NCBI GenBank assembly: GCA_029204225.1
Contig: CM055095.1
Coordinates: forward strand, 72,713,990 to 72,777,989
DNA: 64,000 nt
Source: Diphasiastrum complanatum
Taxonomy: Eukaryota; Streptophyta; Lycopodiopsida; Lycopodiales; Lycopodiaceae
Direction: 5' to 3'
Shown here: piece by piece, positions 1 to 54,745 of the stretch
How positions within the stretch are numbered: the stretch's first letter is position 1
How the letters are laid out: each line of letters begins with the position of its first letter
Position numbers and translations under genes: made by a program
The notes under the pieces: generated by a model
What the model was told of the DNA's origin: nothing
Seen by the model: only the letters and a program-made list of their open reading frames with translations
Databases searched by the model: none

Positions 1-1050
1 AAACCATTGAAACTTTATGAAAACTTCAATTTTCAGATCTGATTTTCAGATTTACAGATCTGAAAATCAAAAATTCAAAATGACAAAAGACCGAACTTCA
101 AAACTTGTTTTCTGCACACCATAAACAAATCACAAGCATACCACAACAGAATATAGCATACTCAAGATCTAAACCCTACTTATGTCCCATACCATAAGCA
201 AGATCTAAACCCTAAGCATACTACACACAAGAAAGTAGCAACACTAGAGCATAAGCAAAGCAAGCAAGAGAGATAGCTTCACTGGTTCTGCTCATGTTTT
301 TCTTCATCAGCTGCGAACACACCATATGAACATTGTTATGGAGGATGACTCTTAGGGTGAAAGGCAATGTAGTGTGGTTTGATGTACCTTTTTGGAAATT
401 GAGGCTCATTGTTTTTGGGCATTATGAATCATGCATGCGCCCTTGTATTTTTTAAAGATTTTGCTATTGTTTTTTGAGCTTTGTCATGCATTGTTTGCAT
501 GCACCCTTGGTAAAATTTTTGGAATGCCACTTAATGCATGTAAGTTGGGCCCTCAACTAAAGTTTCAACTTTTAAAGTTTAGACAACCACCAAAGAATAT
601 CCTTTAAAGTTTACATTTTATCAAACTCCATTGACTGACCTCAACCCATAGTGTTGCCTTTGCAAGGCAAGGCCAAAAAGAATCACACAAGCATGTCAAA
701 TTTTTTTATGATTACTATGTACCCCGTAAGGCAAGGCCAATATCCGTTGGAATTTACACCATTAAGGGTGTTCATGGTAATTGGCTTTACACTCTTTTGG
801 GCTTTGCCTCCGACTATGCCGTCCTTGGGTAGAGAGGGGCCCTCAAAGGGTAAAGTCCTCCCCCTAAGCCTTTACCCCCTCATGAAGTCACCCCTTTAAT
901 TGCAGGACCGTCAGTATTAAGGCAGAGGACGTGATCCAGACACACCCTTTGTATCTGTAAGGCACGGGATGAATTAAAGGCCGTGGCCGTTGGATTTTGC
1001 TATAGACGTTCAGATTATGCCACGCTTTCACAAGAAACCATTGACAAGAG
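1..1050. other. Upstream intergenic DNA, mostly unassigned
   Basis: No protein family is recognisable here. Positions 1-640 are AT-rich with short direct repeats (for example two copies of a phrase around 'agatctaaaccctaa' near 168 and 202). The base composition becomes more GC-rich from about 820, as expected on approach to a promoter. Short open frames on both strands show no domain and are treated as chance. Confidence 0.4.
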
Positions 1051-1051
1051 T

Positions 1052-1075
1052 CCACGTGTCACATCTGACACGTGG
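1052..1075. promoter_or_regulatory. Double G-box/ABRE palindrome upstream of AP4E
   Basis: CCACGTGTCA at 1052-1061 is the exact reverse complement of TGACACGTGG at 1066-1075, with a 4-base spacer. Each arm carries the G-box core CACGTG, and the ACGTGTC form is typical of ABA-responsive sites. The site lies about 145 bp before the putative first splice donor at 1219, so it falls in the proximal promoter or 5'UTR. Families that bind CACGTG are plant bZIP and bHLH factors. Regulation of AP4E by them is inference. Confidence 0.55.
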
Positions 1076-1099
1076 CAAGAATCTAAGTGGTGAGCGGCA

Positions 1100-2320
1100 A
1101 AAAGCCCCGTCAGAGCACGTCTGTCGGGGTCCTTCGATCGTCTAAGATGCAGCTTCCTGCTTATTTTCTTTCAGATCGGATCGGGAGGAAGGACGACGGA
1201 TCGAAGCTTTTTGCCGGGGTAAGTGAATCATCATAAGCTTGTAGTATTATCAGTGTGTTTTATGTGAAAGCTGCGGTTGCTAAGATGCAAGTCTTGAGTT
1301 CTGAATCAGGGGAGTTATTTTGCATTATTATCATCCTGTTATTGAAGAAAGAATGCGGTTGCTAAGATGCAAGTCTTGAGAGCTGAATCGGGGGAGTTAT
1401 TTTGCATTATTCATCCTGTTATTGAAGAAAGAACAAGATGATGGACAAGTTTTTGATATATTTGCGTTGAATTAGGGTGATTGGATTGTTTTAATCTGAG
1501 TTATTATGCATTATTGCCAGCCTGCTACTGAAGAAAGAACAAGATGATGATAATGGTATGATAGGGATCTTTATGAATCCAACAATATAGCTGATTAATA
1601 AATGCAGACAGCTGTCTTGCTTTTGCACCCGCAGTTATAGTTTCCAGCAAAAGAAAAGCAAAATCTTATGGTCATGCATGGAGCGGTCTTGTTATGGCGC
1701 TTTGTTTTCTTAAATGAGGGTAATCGTTGTGTGTGTGTGAGAGGATTTTGTAGATAGAAAATGCTCCTTGACCCTTTAACTGGCATTTTGCGATTTGTGG
1801 TGTAGATGTAGGTATCAGGAACGAAGCCTTCAAGTTTTGAAAAGACGATCAATAAACATGCAAGTGAGGTTCAATGTTGATGTGTTTTATCGCAGATATC
1901 ATACTACCTTTCATCAATGGTCTTAATGAAGTCAGATGTAGCATTATAGAATGTGTCTGTGCAAATGATTTTTTCATGGAACTGGTATTAATGCTGGCTT
2001 CTGTGTCTGTAGGTTATTGACTGCAAAGCTCCTTTCCCTTGGATCGGGATCATCAGGGTTTTCACCCAGATTTAGTGTAGGTTTTTTGGATTTTAGTCAG
2101 AGGTCACCTTATTTGGTGGATTTCTGTCCCATACGTGCGAAGGCTGCCTGTATGTAATTTTATGCACGATAATTGGCAGATATTGCAAGTGTTCAGCGCT
2201 CAACAGTCGAGAAATTTGTTCCTCTGGACAAGAACCTTGGAGCTATTGCCATTGCATTATATTGGCGTTGATTCAGAAAGATTGAAAACACGTATTAGCT
2301 GTTAATTTAGTGATTGTAAG
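1100..2320 (+). other. AP4E: Probable 5'UTR with a leader intron
   Basis: A strong donor (GGG|GTAAGTG) sits at 1219 and a pyrimidine-preceded acceptor (TTCTGTGTCTGTAG) ends at 2012. This suggests a non-coding first exon ending at 1218 and a leader intron of about 794 bp. The ATG at 2321 would then lie in the second exon. Transcript data are needed to place the true ends. Confidence 0.4.
1271..1550 (+). repeat. Three partial tandem copies in the putative leader intron
   Basis: Two near-identical units of about 80-88 bp start at 1271 and 1352 (both open with 'tgcggttgctaagatgcaag' and continue through 'cctgttattgaagaaagaa'). A third, shorter and more diverged copy lies at about 1498-1550. The copies differ by single-base changes, so this is an old local duplication. 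Confidence 0.75.
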
Positions 2321-45844
<43,524 letters not shown>

Positions 45845-46990
45845 CTCTGTAAGAGTTGTGCATCTTTTTGCCAATGTCTCTTTTAGCAAATACACTGAGA
45901 TAGAGAGTACAGCAAAAATCTTGAAAATTTTAATTTAAGTTGGGTTCTTCCAAAGTCTACTAGTCACTGAATGGATGTTTTTTAGTACAGTTTCTCCAGG
46001 TCTGGAGATGAAAGTGAAGGAAACTGTAAAGCAACGCGTGTGTGCATTGAGAATGTATAGCTAGAAAATGATAAATGACTTGAACTTCTCAGATTCGAGG
46101 AACCTTCATAAGAGTTCACCATGTGGAATAAGCTTGAGGTCAAGTTATGTATAATCACTGTCTACATTTGTAGTAGCCTTTAAAGGTCTTTTTTGGTTGT
46201 TTTGAGGCTGACTCGCTCCTAACTCTTTGATCTGCACCATAAGATGCAGATATGGTAGCCGATCATAAACTTGCTGTGTCAAATTTCTATACATTCTTAA
46301 TATGGATGGGGGGAGCTCCTCAAATTTTTTAATATACTGCTTTTGTTATTTTGGAACAGAAGTTTGTTCTCCTATGGTTGGAATTCTAAGTTTAACGACA
46401 TGCTATTACAACTTGGGCTATTTTCTTAAATAACATTTCCATATTTCTAGTTCTCTGACTTCTGCAAAAACCTGATAGTTTGCCATGTGAAAGGCTTCAA
46501 ACAATGCCGGAGATGCACCTGCAGTGCCTCTGCTGCACAGGTCCCACCCACCCCATCCAAGGGGGGACATATCTTTTTTTTTCCTGAGCCCCCATCCACC
46601 ATTGGATGGAGTGGGGCCAGGAGTGTAGGTGCACATGCACTCCTTAATTATTTCCCAAACATTGGTGTATTATAACAGAATTCTCCTCGAATTCTAGTGA
46701 GAGGAGCTTTGAGATTTATGCCAACTTAATAGGCTCTCGTCAAACTTAACTATTGAAAGGTCACTGTTTTTGTCTTCTGGCCCCATACAGGCAAGTCCTC
46801 TCACAGCTGTGGAGATTGTTGCTTTTGTTGTCAAGGAATGAGATGCGTAGCTTTATCTGGCAAGTGTGTCGAAGATTGAGACATTTTGGTTGCTTTTGAC
46901 AGATTCTTTACCTTCAGGTTGGGGTTGGATTAATTTGTGTTTAGATATAAATATACCTTCAATTCAATGCATTCAGAAATGGTTCTAGAG
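45845..46990 (+). other. AP4E: 3' flank / probable 3'UTR, possibly spliced
   Basis: A donor-like GTAAGAG lies at 45849, five bases after the stop codon. A good acceptor (ccccatacag) ends at 46790. If both are used, a 942-bp 3'UTR intron would place the last exon at about 46791-47000. Otherwise the 3'UTR simply reads on from 45845. Neither model can be decided from sequence alone. Confidence 0.35.
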
Positions 46991-47847
46991 AGTTTTCTCT
47001 CTTCACTTGGCACGATTGGTAGTTCTTGCATGTAAATGTTGGATCAGTCATACTGACAAATCAAGATATGTGCAATCATTCTCATATCATTAGGTGGTAT
47101 TATGCCTCGTTTGATTCCCTCGCTTGATTTATCTTTGTATGGTGATTACGACCATGACTAAAGACACATAATGTATTATGTAATATAAGTTGTTCATGGT
47201 TAACATTAATCCGCATGCACATAAACATCAATATCATATAAATTATTGTCTATGGGGAATTACTCAAAGTCTAAGAACTAGATAATGGATGTTTAGAGTC
47301 ATGTTATGGAGATAAATAGCGAGTCCTTATGTTGAGCCATGGTAGCACCAAGATCAGATAATAAGCTATTATATTTGTGATATGCCGATAATCACATATT
47401 ATTCAACTCAATGTGTCATGAAATTCTTAGTTGAAAATTAAATAGAGCACATGCAATGTCATCAGAGGTCAAAAATTGTAGGTTCCATAGAAGAGGGTTT
47501 TGTATTTTTGGGTTCAATGTTTTCAGATTCCATGCATGAGGGCTCTCCATTTGTAAGATTCAATCCTTACAGGTTCCATGTTTTCAAGATTCCATTTGTA
47601 AGGGCTTAATATTTTTTAGATTGAAAATAATAAGCAATTAAATTAGTAAGACAAAGTCAAGTTTCATTATTATGAACTAGTTAATGGGAGTCCGTAAACT
47701 CGATCTCAACTACCCATTCTTGCAAATTTAAGCTAACACAACTTAAGAAGAAAACGCTATGGTGAGTGGTTTTTTAGAGATCTACTGGAGGGGACATTGA
47801 TGATGAAGACTTCATGGTGTGCTCATTTGGAAGTATAGCAGGTCACT
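46991..47847. other. Intergenic DNA downstream of AP4E
   Basis: Contains repeated short phrases around 'ggttccat' and 'gattccat' at 47480-47600. No coding homology recognised. Confidence 0.35.
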
Positions 47848-47987
47848 AGTCATTGGCATTGGCATCGATGGGGGTCTACCATCACGGGTAGCTAAGCTAT
47901 CTATAGCTTTCATGCATAGTCATTGGCATTGGCATCGATGGGGGTCTACCATCACGGGTAGCTAAGCTATCTATAGCTTTCATGCAT
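47848..47987 (+). repeat. Perfect 70-bp tandem duplication
   Basis: 47848-47917 and 47918-47987 are identical, both running from 'agtcattggcattgg' to 'tttcatgcat'. No differences were seen, so the duplication is recent, or is an assembly artefact. Confidence 0.93.
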
Positions 47988-48858
47988 TTGGTTGTATTTG
48001 CAGAAGTCTAGGCTTGGCACAAATGTTAGAATCTGATTGGTTCAGATTCTCAGTGATGAAATCAAGGATAAGTGTTGGAGGGTTTGCGGATATCGAGGCA
48101 ACCCTAAACCTAGTTAATAAGTGAGAGGGATTTGGCACCTTGCGTGTGTAAGTCCCCAACCCGATGATCACATAGTTAATTGATTAGTTACAAGTCAATA
48201 AAGGACTTTAGGTCTTTTTGTGAGACTTTTAATGTCGTAGGGCCTAATAGTCAAGTTAGTGAATAAAATAGGGAGGGTTTCTCACAAAAATTCAAATTCA
48301 AATTGGTTTCCTCCCATTTTGAATGGGTTCTCTCACTTTTTCAAATTCAAATAATTAGGGAGTTAGAAATTGGCCAAATGGATTTGAGGCCCAAGCCCTA
48401 AAATCCACTATATAGAGTGGTAATTTCGAATCATTTGTACATGTTCTCTTCATTTCAATACAAGCAGGTTGGCCCTCTTATGAAATGGATATGGAATGTC
48501 TTTGCTCTCCATCTTTCCTCCTCTAAGTCTCATGTTTTTTTTGGATTTGCTATTTGTTGGATTTGATGCTTATGGGGATTGATTGTTCTTATGCTTTTTG
48601 TGAGAGAGAAAGGGAGAGAGAGAAGAGTAATTCTCTATCATTGATATGGATCTAGTGTTAATGGATCTAGTGTTAATGCTGGTGTTAATGGATCTTAGAG
48701 TTAGATATGAATCATATTCACATGCTGGATTATGAAATATACTATCGCTCTCATGGAAACGAACCTCCGCGTGACAACTAGTTAATCCTCATCATCTCCT
48801 TGATGCTTGTGTGCTTGGATCTAGTTGAGATAAGGATAGAAAATGCTCACTACAATTT

Positions 48859-48876
48859 TGGCGCCGTTGCCGGGGA
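48859..48876 (+). other. Primer binding site, tRNA-Asp type
   Basis: TGGCGCCGTTGCCGGGGA is an exact complement of the 3' end of plant tRNA-Asp including CCA, the primer used by Athila/Tat-type Gypsy elements. Confidence 0.88.
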
Positions 48877-50112
48877 GCTATGCCAATTTTTCAGTTTTCA
48901 GCATGTTTGGATGGATGTTAGCTTGCATTTAGACATCTTGTTTTGACATAATAGGGTTAAAATTGCATTTTAGGGTTAAATTGGGAGAGATCTTGCTTGA
49001 TTTGAGTGGATTTTCTTGTTTGAAATCTAATTTGATTGTTGAGCAGGGAAGCCATACTGATCACCAAATCGTCATCAATCTCGATAACTTTTTGTTCTCT
49101 GGCAAAGAACCTTCGCCGACTTGCAGTCAACACCGCCTTCATACAAAGAATCTTCAGTGTGAAAGGCGAAGGTTAATTCCCAGTAGATTTGTAGAAACAA
49201 AACAAAAAAAATCACAAAACCACCAAAAATCCTAAAAAAATAGAAAAAGAATCTTCGTCCGTTCTACTGTACATAGGTGTGATTCAGATCTATCTATTGT
49301 AAGATCGACGACGAATAATATCAAAAATAGAAGGCTAAAGTGATTGTTCATCTAGTTGTTGGGAACCTTTTGTGGAAAGTTTAACACCTTTCTGCAAAAA
49401 TATCAGTTCTTTGAGAGAACCTTTGCCAAAGTTAGAGTTAGTTGATCATCAGTAAGTTGGGCGAACATTAAGTCAAGGACAATTGTCATATTGATCTATT
49501 TTTGTCAAAAAAGATTCTTTTTTGACAAAAATAACAGTATTACTCTTGATCATTTACCTAAACGTTCACCGCCTTTTCTGAGGATTTCAAATATAGTATT
49601 CTGTCATTTTTGAGTTTGGCGAAGGTTAGATCTATCAGGATCATCAAAAAAGTCTATTTTAATCCTCTTCAAGCTGCAAAAACATTATTGTTCTCGACAG
49701 AAAGAACCGTCGCCAGTTCTACCCTAGCCATATCAAATACCAGATATAGTCATTGTCAATCCGACGAAGGTTAATATTACCAGATTTGTCAAAAATAGCC
49801 AGATAAGTGATTTTTATCCAAAATAACAATCAAGAACCTTCGCCGAGTCAACCTTTGCCAATACTATTTTTGAATTCTGATCTACTAGATCTAGCCATTG
49901 TCAAATTTCTAGAACATTCTGTTACAATTTGATATTGATTCTGAAAAATCCTTATTTTAGAAGTATCAATCACTTGATCAAAATCCTTTTTCCAGAAATT
50001 AGAAATCTGATTATTGTCACGTGATAGAGTTTTTTACAGATCTGATTAGAAATAGATAATGATTGAAAAATCTAGATCCAATCTCATTGTCCTTTTGAAG
50101 TAATTTGCAAAG

Positions 50113-51144
50113 ATGTCTGATATAGATGATGGACCACTTGATGGACCACCTAATGGACCACCCATACCTCCATTGTGTGAGATTTATGGCGAAGTTTTTT
50201 CACAAGATAAACTTAAGCTATTTCCTATGGCCTTAACTGGAGCCACACAAGATTGGTTTTATAACTAAGATGAAACAAAATGTGTGGATTGGAGAGTGAT
50301 TAAAAATGGCCTAATCACAAGATTCAAACCCAAAAAGTTTATGGAAGATCCTTTCCTACTTTTAAGTAAAATTAAAATGGGAAAGAGAGAAGGAGTACGA
50401 GATTATATTGAACAGGTTAAACACCTCAGATTTGAGTGTTATCCCGAATTAATCAATAATGATGCCATGATCATGTGGTTTTTAACAAGTCTACCTAAAA
50501 GGATTTGTTGTGAGCTTAAACGCCGAACTGATTATGTTTCCTTACAACATGCTATGGACGATGCAATACAAGAGGAGGACAAAGATTCTGATGATGAACC
50601 AAATATTGGAATGCTGCCATATACAGCGGGGCAAACTACTACAACATCCACCACTATTACATCCACAAATATCAGTGCAATAGCAGAGTTGATGATTAAC
50701 GAATTTGAGAAACTTGGTCAAAAGTAACAGATGCAGCTGGAAAAGATGCAGTCTCAGTTCGATGAGAAGATGAGAGCATTAGAAGAGCAACAAGAAAAGA
50801 GTGCCAAAGCAGGTGAAAAGTTTGCTAGAACTTTTCCTAGTCGAGAAATTGTCTGGTGTATGATCTATGCAGGGAATCACACCATAAATGGGTGTCCAAC
50901 AATGAAAAGACGAATGACTAATACTATTTGTCATATGTGCAACTCTATGAGACATGAAACAACTTTTTGCTCATTTAATCCTCGAATTATCCAACAAAGA
51001 TACACTAAGCTTCAATATCGGGAACCTACGACCTATAAGGGATCTGATCTTAATAACCAGGCTCAAAATTTTGGCCTTGGATTTCTTGAACGACTAGCTT
51101 TGCCAGTTCCTCAAGCACAACATGCTTCTCTTGACTTTTTCTAG
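50113..51144 (+). pseudogene. Gypsy gag with two in-frame stops
   Basis: One frame of 344 codons from the ATG at 50113 (MSDIDDGPLDGPP), interrupted by TAA at 50266 and TAA at 50725. It has the retrotransposon gag core KLFPMALTGATQDWFYN, WRVIKNGLITRFKPKKFMED and GVRDYIEQVKHLRFECYPEL. An acidic DKDSDDEP stretch follows, then two zinc-knuckle-like motifs. The first has lost a Cys (CMIY-AGNHTINGC). The second is complete (CHMCNSMRHETTFC). No protease or RT follows. Confidence 0.82.
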
Positions 51145-51154
51145 GCTTCTTGTA

Positions 51155-51900
51155 GTGGGCATTTCCTATCCTTCTCTCAACCCTAGATCCAAGCACACAA
51201 CCATCAAGGAGATGATGAGGATTAACTAGTTGTCACACGGAGGTACGTTCCCATGAGAGCGATAGCATATTTCATAATCCAGCATGTGCATATGATTCAT
51301 ATCTAACACTAAGATCCATTAACACTAAGCAGTAACACTACATCCATAACAATGATAGTTATTTACTCTTCTCTCTCTCTCTCTCTCTCTTTATAGAACT
51401 TGATCAAACTTGAATGAAATGATTATGTATTGTTGTTGTCCGTACAAAATCAGCAAGCTACTATATTTCACACGTGTGGATCCAAAAATAGCAAATATAG
51501 TTCATTCTACACATAGAATTGCAAGCAATCACCAAGATAGTGCACCAATGGATAGTAGAACCCAAGAGAACCATGTATAAGCATGAAATGAGATAGAGAA
51601 GAGAGAAGATGACTCTCTCCATGAGTTACATCCTTTTATAGCAGGTCCAAACCCTATTTGGCCACTTGCTTTTCCCACCAAAATGCTAACCCTACCAATT
51701 TTGGGTCTAGATTCAATGTACCCAACTTATTCAAATTGAATCTACTCAAACTCACATTCTATCTTTCCCACACTTTCAAAAAGTGTTTATTCAAATGAAA
51801 TTTAGACTAATGAACTTTGAAAAGTCAACCTCTAAGTCTAAAACAAGTTTTGGCCTCAATATGCCAAATATGAAAATATTGCAAAATGTGATGAAACTAG
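51155..51900 (-). repeat. Inverted LTR
   Basis: From TGTAGTGGGCATTTCCTATC at 51155 the sequence is the reverse complement of an LTR end that closely matches 48650-48854. Shared phrases include 'catatgattcatatcta' and 'aaggagatgatgaggatta' on the + strand here. It contains a CACACGTGTG palindrome at 51469-51478. No primer site lies beside it on either side. The right border at about 51900 is set by the start of Copia RT homology. Confidence 0.65.
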
Positions 51901-51906
51901 TTGAAT

Positions 51907-53010
51907 TTTTCACAGCAAGCACCTAGAGCTTGGTACTCTAGGTTGCATGATTTTCTCTATTCCCTTGGCTTTGTACTAAGTGCTTATGAATCTTCTTTAT
52001 ATTTCAAATGTAATGAAGGAAAGATCATCATTTCGGTGCTTTATGTTGATGACATCATTATGATAGGAAATGATGATGAAGGCATATGCAAAGTAAAAGT
52101 TGATTTATCTAGTGAGTTCAAGATGGTAGATCTAGGCTTCCTAAAGTTTATACTTGGGATAGAAGTGTCTAGAAGTAGCAATTGTACTTTCATAAGTCAA
52201 TCTAAGTATGCTACTTTCATTCTTGAAAAGTTTTGTATGAAAGATTGTAAGGGAATTCACACCCCTATGGAGCATGTCTTCAAAGCAACTAATGAAGGTG
52301 ATGAAGCATCCTTTGAGGACATCACCCTCTTTAGAAAGCTTACAGGCTCCCTAATCTATTTAACCATCACTAGACCTGACTTAAGTTTTTGTGTAAGCAA
52401 GTTGAGCCAAAGTATGCAAGCTCCTTTAGTGAATCATTGGAAAAGTGCCAAGAGAGTGTTTAGATATGTTTCTAGTACTAGATTTTTTGGCATACTTTAT
52501 GAAGGATCTAAGTTGCACTTGAGATCCTACTCGGATTCAGATTTTGCAGGTGACAAGATGGATAGAAAGTCCATCAGTGCATTTGCAACATTCCTTTGTA
52601 AAGGAGTGATATCTTGGCTTTCCAAAAAGCAAGATACTATCTCACTATCTTCTTTTGAAGCCGAGTACAAGGCATTGACTTCAACAACTAAAGAGCTCAT
52701 ATGTCTAAGAAGACTCTTGATGGAGCTACATGTGCTAAAGGCCGAGGAGATCCCTTACATATATTGTGACAATCAAGCTTCTCAACAAATTTCTTCCAAT
52801 CGTATCTTTCATGCTACAACAAAGCATATTGAGATAGCTCACCACTTTATGAGGGAGAAGGTACAATTCAAGGAGGTGCAACTACATCATGTACCATCAT
52901 CCGAATGCATAGCTGATATCTTAACCAAGCCATTGTCCAAAGATCCATTTTTCAAGTTAAGATATGCTCTTAATATTGTAGATAGATGTACATTAGATTT
53001 GCCAAGTTAG
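51907..53010 (+). CDS. Copia C1 RT (C-terminal part) and RNase H, open frame
   Basis: About 367 codons with no internal stop, but no ATG at the start because the gene is 5'-truncated. RT part: QQAPRAWYSRLHDFLYSLGF, then YVDD in SVLYVDDIIMIGNDD, then FKMVDLGFLKFILGIEVSRS. RNase H part: SYSDSDFAGDKMDRKSISAF, SLSSFEAEYKALTSTTKEL, YCDNQAS and HIEIAHHFMREKV. The end LTKPLSKDPFFKLRYALNIV is typical for Copia. It has stayed open although the element is dead. Confidence 0.88.
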   Translation, partial: FSQQAPRAWYSRLHDFLYSLGFVLSAYESSLYFKCNEGKIIISVLYVDDIIMIGNDDEGICKVKVDLSSEFKMVDLGFLKFILGIEVSRSSNCTFISQSKYATFILEKFCMKDCKGIHTPMEHVFKATNEGDEASFEDITLFRKLTGSLIYLTITRPDLSFCVSKLSQSMQAPLVNHWKSAKRVFRYVSSTRFFGILYEGSKLHLRSYSDSDFAGDKMDRKSISAFATFLCKGVISWLSKKQDTISLSSFEAEYKALTSTTKELICLRRLLMELHVLKAEEIPYIYCDNQASQQISSNRIFHATTKHIEIAHHFMREKVQFKEVQLHHVPSSECIADILTKPLSKDPFFKLRYALNIVDRCTLDLPS

Positions 53011-53020
53011 AAATGAGGAG

Positions 53021-53253
53021 TGTTGAAAATTGTCACTTCTCACTTGTCATTTTTTATCGTAAATAAAGATCAATCATGAGTACAATGTTCATGATCTGAT
53101 TTCACACGTGTGGAGCCTGTTCCCACTACTTTGATTTTGTATCAATCAAGTTAAGTGTGAACATGATATGACTAGTTTTTAGTCAAGTTGACTAGTCACC
53201 TAGAAATTAGCTTATCCTTGCATGTGCATGAGTAAATGCTCCCACATGGCAAG
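53021..53253 (+). repeat. Copia C1 3' LTR, first part
   Basis: Starts TGTTGAAAATTGTCAC after the polypurine tract. Contains CACACGTGTG at 53103-53112. Ends at the GCAAG target site (53249-53253) of C2. Confidence 0.72.
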
Positions 53254-53934
53254 TGTTAAAAATTCACAATTCTAGCTTGACTAGTTTTGGTCATATGACT
53301 TGTAAATAGTTAGATGGTCATGATGTGGCTTGTCACACGTGCCAAATAGCATAGGATTCCATTCATAAGGATGTTCTCAAGTAGACCTAAGTATTAGAAC
53401 CTTTGGAATGAGTCCAAATTATGCTTAGATACAAGGGAGAAAACATAGGAGCTATTTTTGGTAGTTTTTGCATTGTTGAGGGATCTCCAAGATTCCAACC
53501 CTAACTTGGTAGGGATGAAAGATCCACCAAAATTAGCATTAGGGATAGGTTTAGGGCTACTCATACCTGCCCAAAATCGTGATGGATCATGTATATATAG
53601 GTGATGATATCTCACCAAAATCGATCAAGCAATTTCATGTTTTTTCTCTCATAATGGTGCAATTGCTCTCTATGTTCATAATTGTTTGAGTACTTGTGAT
53701 TACTAATGATTATAGGATTGAATGTAGGTATGGTGTACAGTACTCAGACTGTGGGAGGCCGTACTTTCACACGTGTGAAGCCTTCTTCAAGGATTTGGGC
53801 CATTTAGTGAGGTTCAAGTATAGGTTTTTGATGGATTTTGATGGTTCAACTTGTGCTAATCTTATGAAATCATAATCTATTGTTTTCCTCATCATTTCAA
53901 TTGTTTTAGGATCCTTTTTTGCATAATTTTTACA
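53254..53934 (+). repeat. Copia C2 5' LTR
   Basis: TGTTAAAAATTCAC to AATTTTTACA. Contains CACACGTGTG at 53768-53777. An antisense open frame in it (53618-53394) recurs in the 3' LTR and is not a gene. Confidence 0.93.
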
Positions 53935-53946
53935 TGGTATCAGAGC
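53935..53946 (+). other. Copia C2 primer binding site
   Basis: TGGTATCAGAGC directly follows the 5' LTR. It is the standard initiator-Met tRNA primer site of plant Copia elements. Confidence 0.9.
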
Positions 53947-54745
53947 CTAAAGGCTGAAATGAGCTAAATCCTTGGTTTTGATTCAATTTGATCACAATTT
54001 TTGATCTAAATCTTGTGTAGATTGGATCTTAGCATCTAGTATTGATTCTAGAACTCAAAGTGAGTCAAATACATTGGAGATTGGTGTTTTGTGACTTCAT
54101 TTGCAAGTGTTTAAGTGTCTAAAACCAGAGGCAAAGTTGAATTCAATTCACATTACCAAGATAGCAAGTTTTGCTTGCTCCAAGCATTGATTTCTAAGCG
54201 AGTTTTGGAGGTGATTTCATAGAGGAGGCTTTCTAGCATTCAAGGAGAGGGAAGATCAGAGTTTTGGGGACTCTTCAAGGCTGTTCTAAGGTGTAGTAGA
54301 CACCTCCTATAGTGATTTAGGTTCAGTCCAACCATTGCTTGACTTATGCACCAAATTAGATCAATTTTTCATCAATTTTGATCATTTTTTGCTTGTGATT
54401 GGATAGTAGATTGTGTTGCATCCTCATTAAGTTCCATTTAGATATTTTACAAGTGATTTTGAAAGTATATTAGGTTGCTGAAATTCACTCTTGATCAGAT
54501 CATTTGGAAGCTTTAATGTTCTTTATAGAAAGAGGGGCAATTCTACTAGTATTGTCTACTTCAATCAAGCAAGTGCATTGTTTCTAGTATTCTATGATTT
54601 GATTTTGTTAGAGATCATTCTTAGATCTTTATAGGAAGTCTATTACTGATCTTTTCAGGTCCCTAAGAAGTAGGATAAGGTAGACCTTCAATCAAATCAA
54701 TAGAAGTAACCTTCATTTGTGTCAAGTCCTTGATTAGGAGACTAG

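Larger units (their letters stand above)
48190..51144 (+). mobile_element. Gag-only Gypsy-type (TR-GAG-like) element
   Basis: An LTR-like sequence ends in CTCACTACA at 48854. It is followed by a tRNA-Asp primer site and a 1.2-kb leader, then a gag gene with no pol. The 5' border is uncertain. The element is not closed by a direct LTR. Instead, an inverted LTR begins at 51155. Confidence 0.65.

Noticed and set aside
221-409. 62-residue antisense frame near the left end
   Set aside because: No family resemblance could be named, and its length is within chance for this composition.
53394-53618. 74-residue antisense frame, repeated at 57719-57943
   Set aside because: It lies in both LTRs of Copia C2, and the copy number reflects the LTR repeat rather than a gene.
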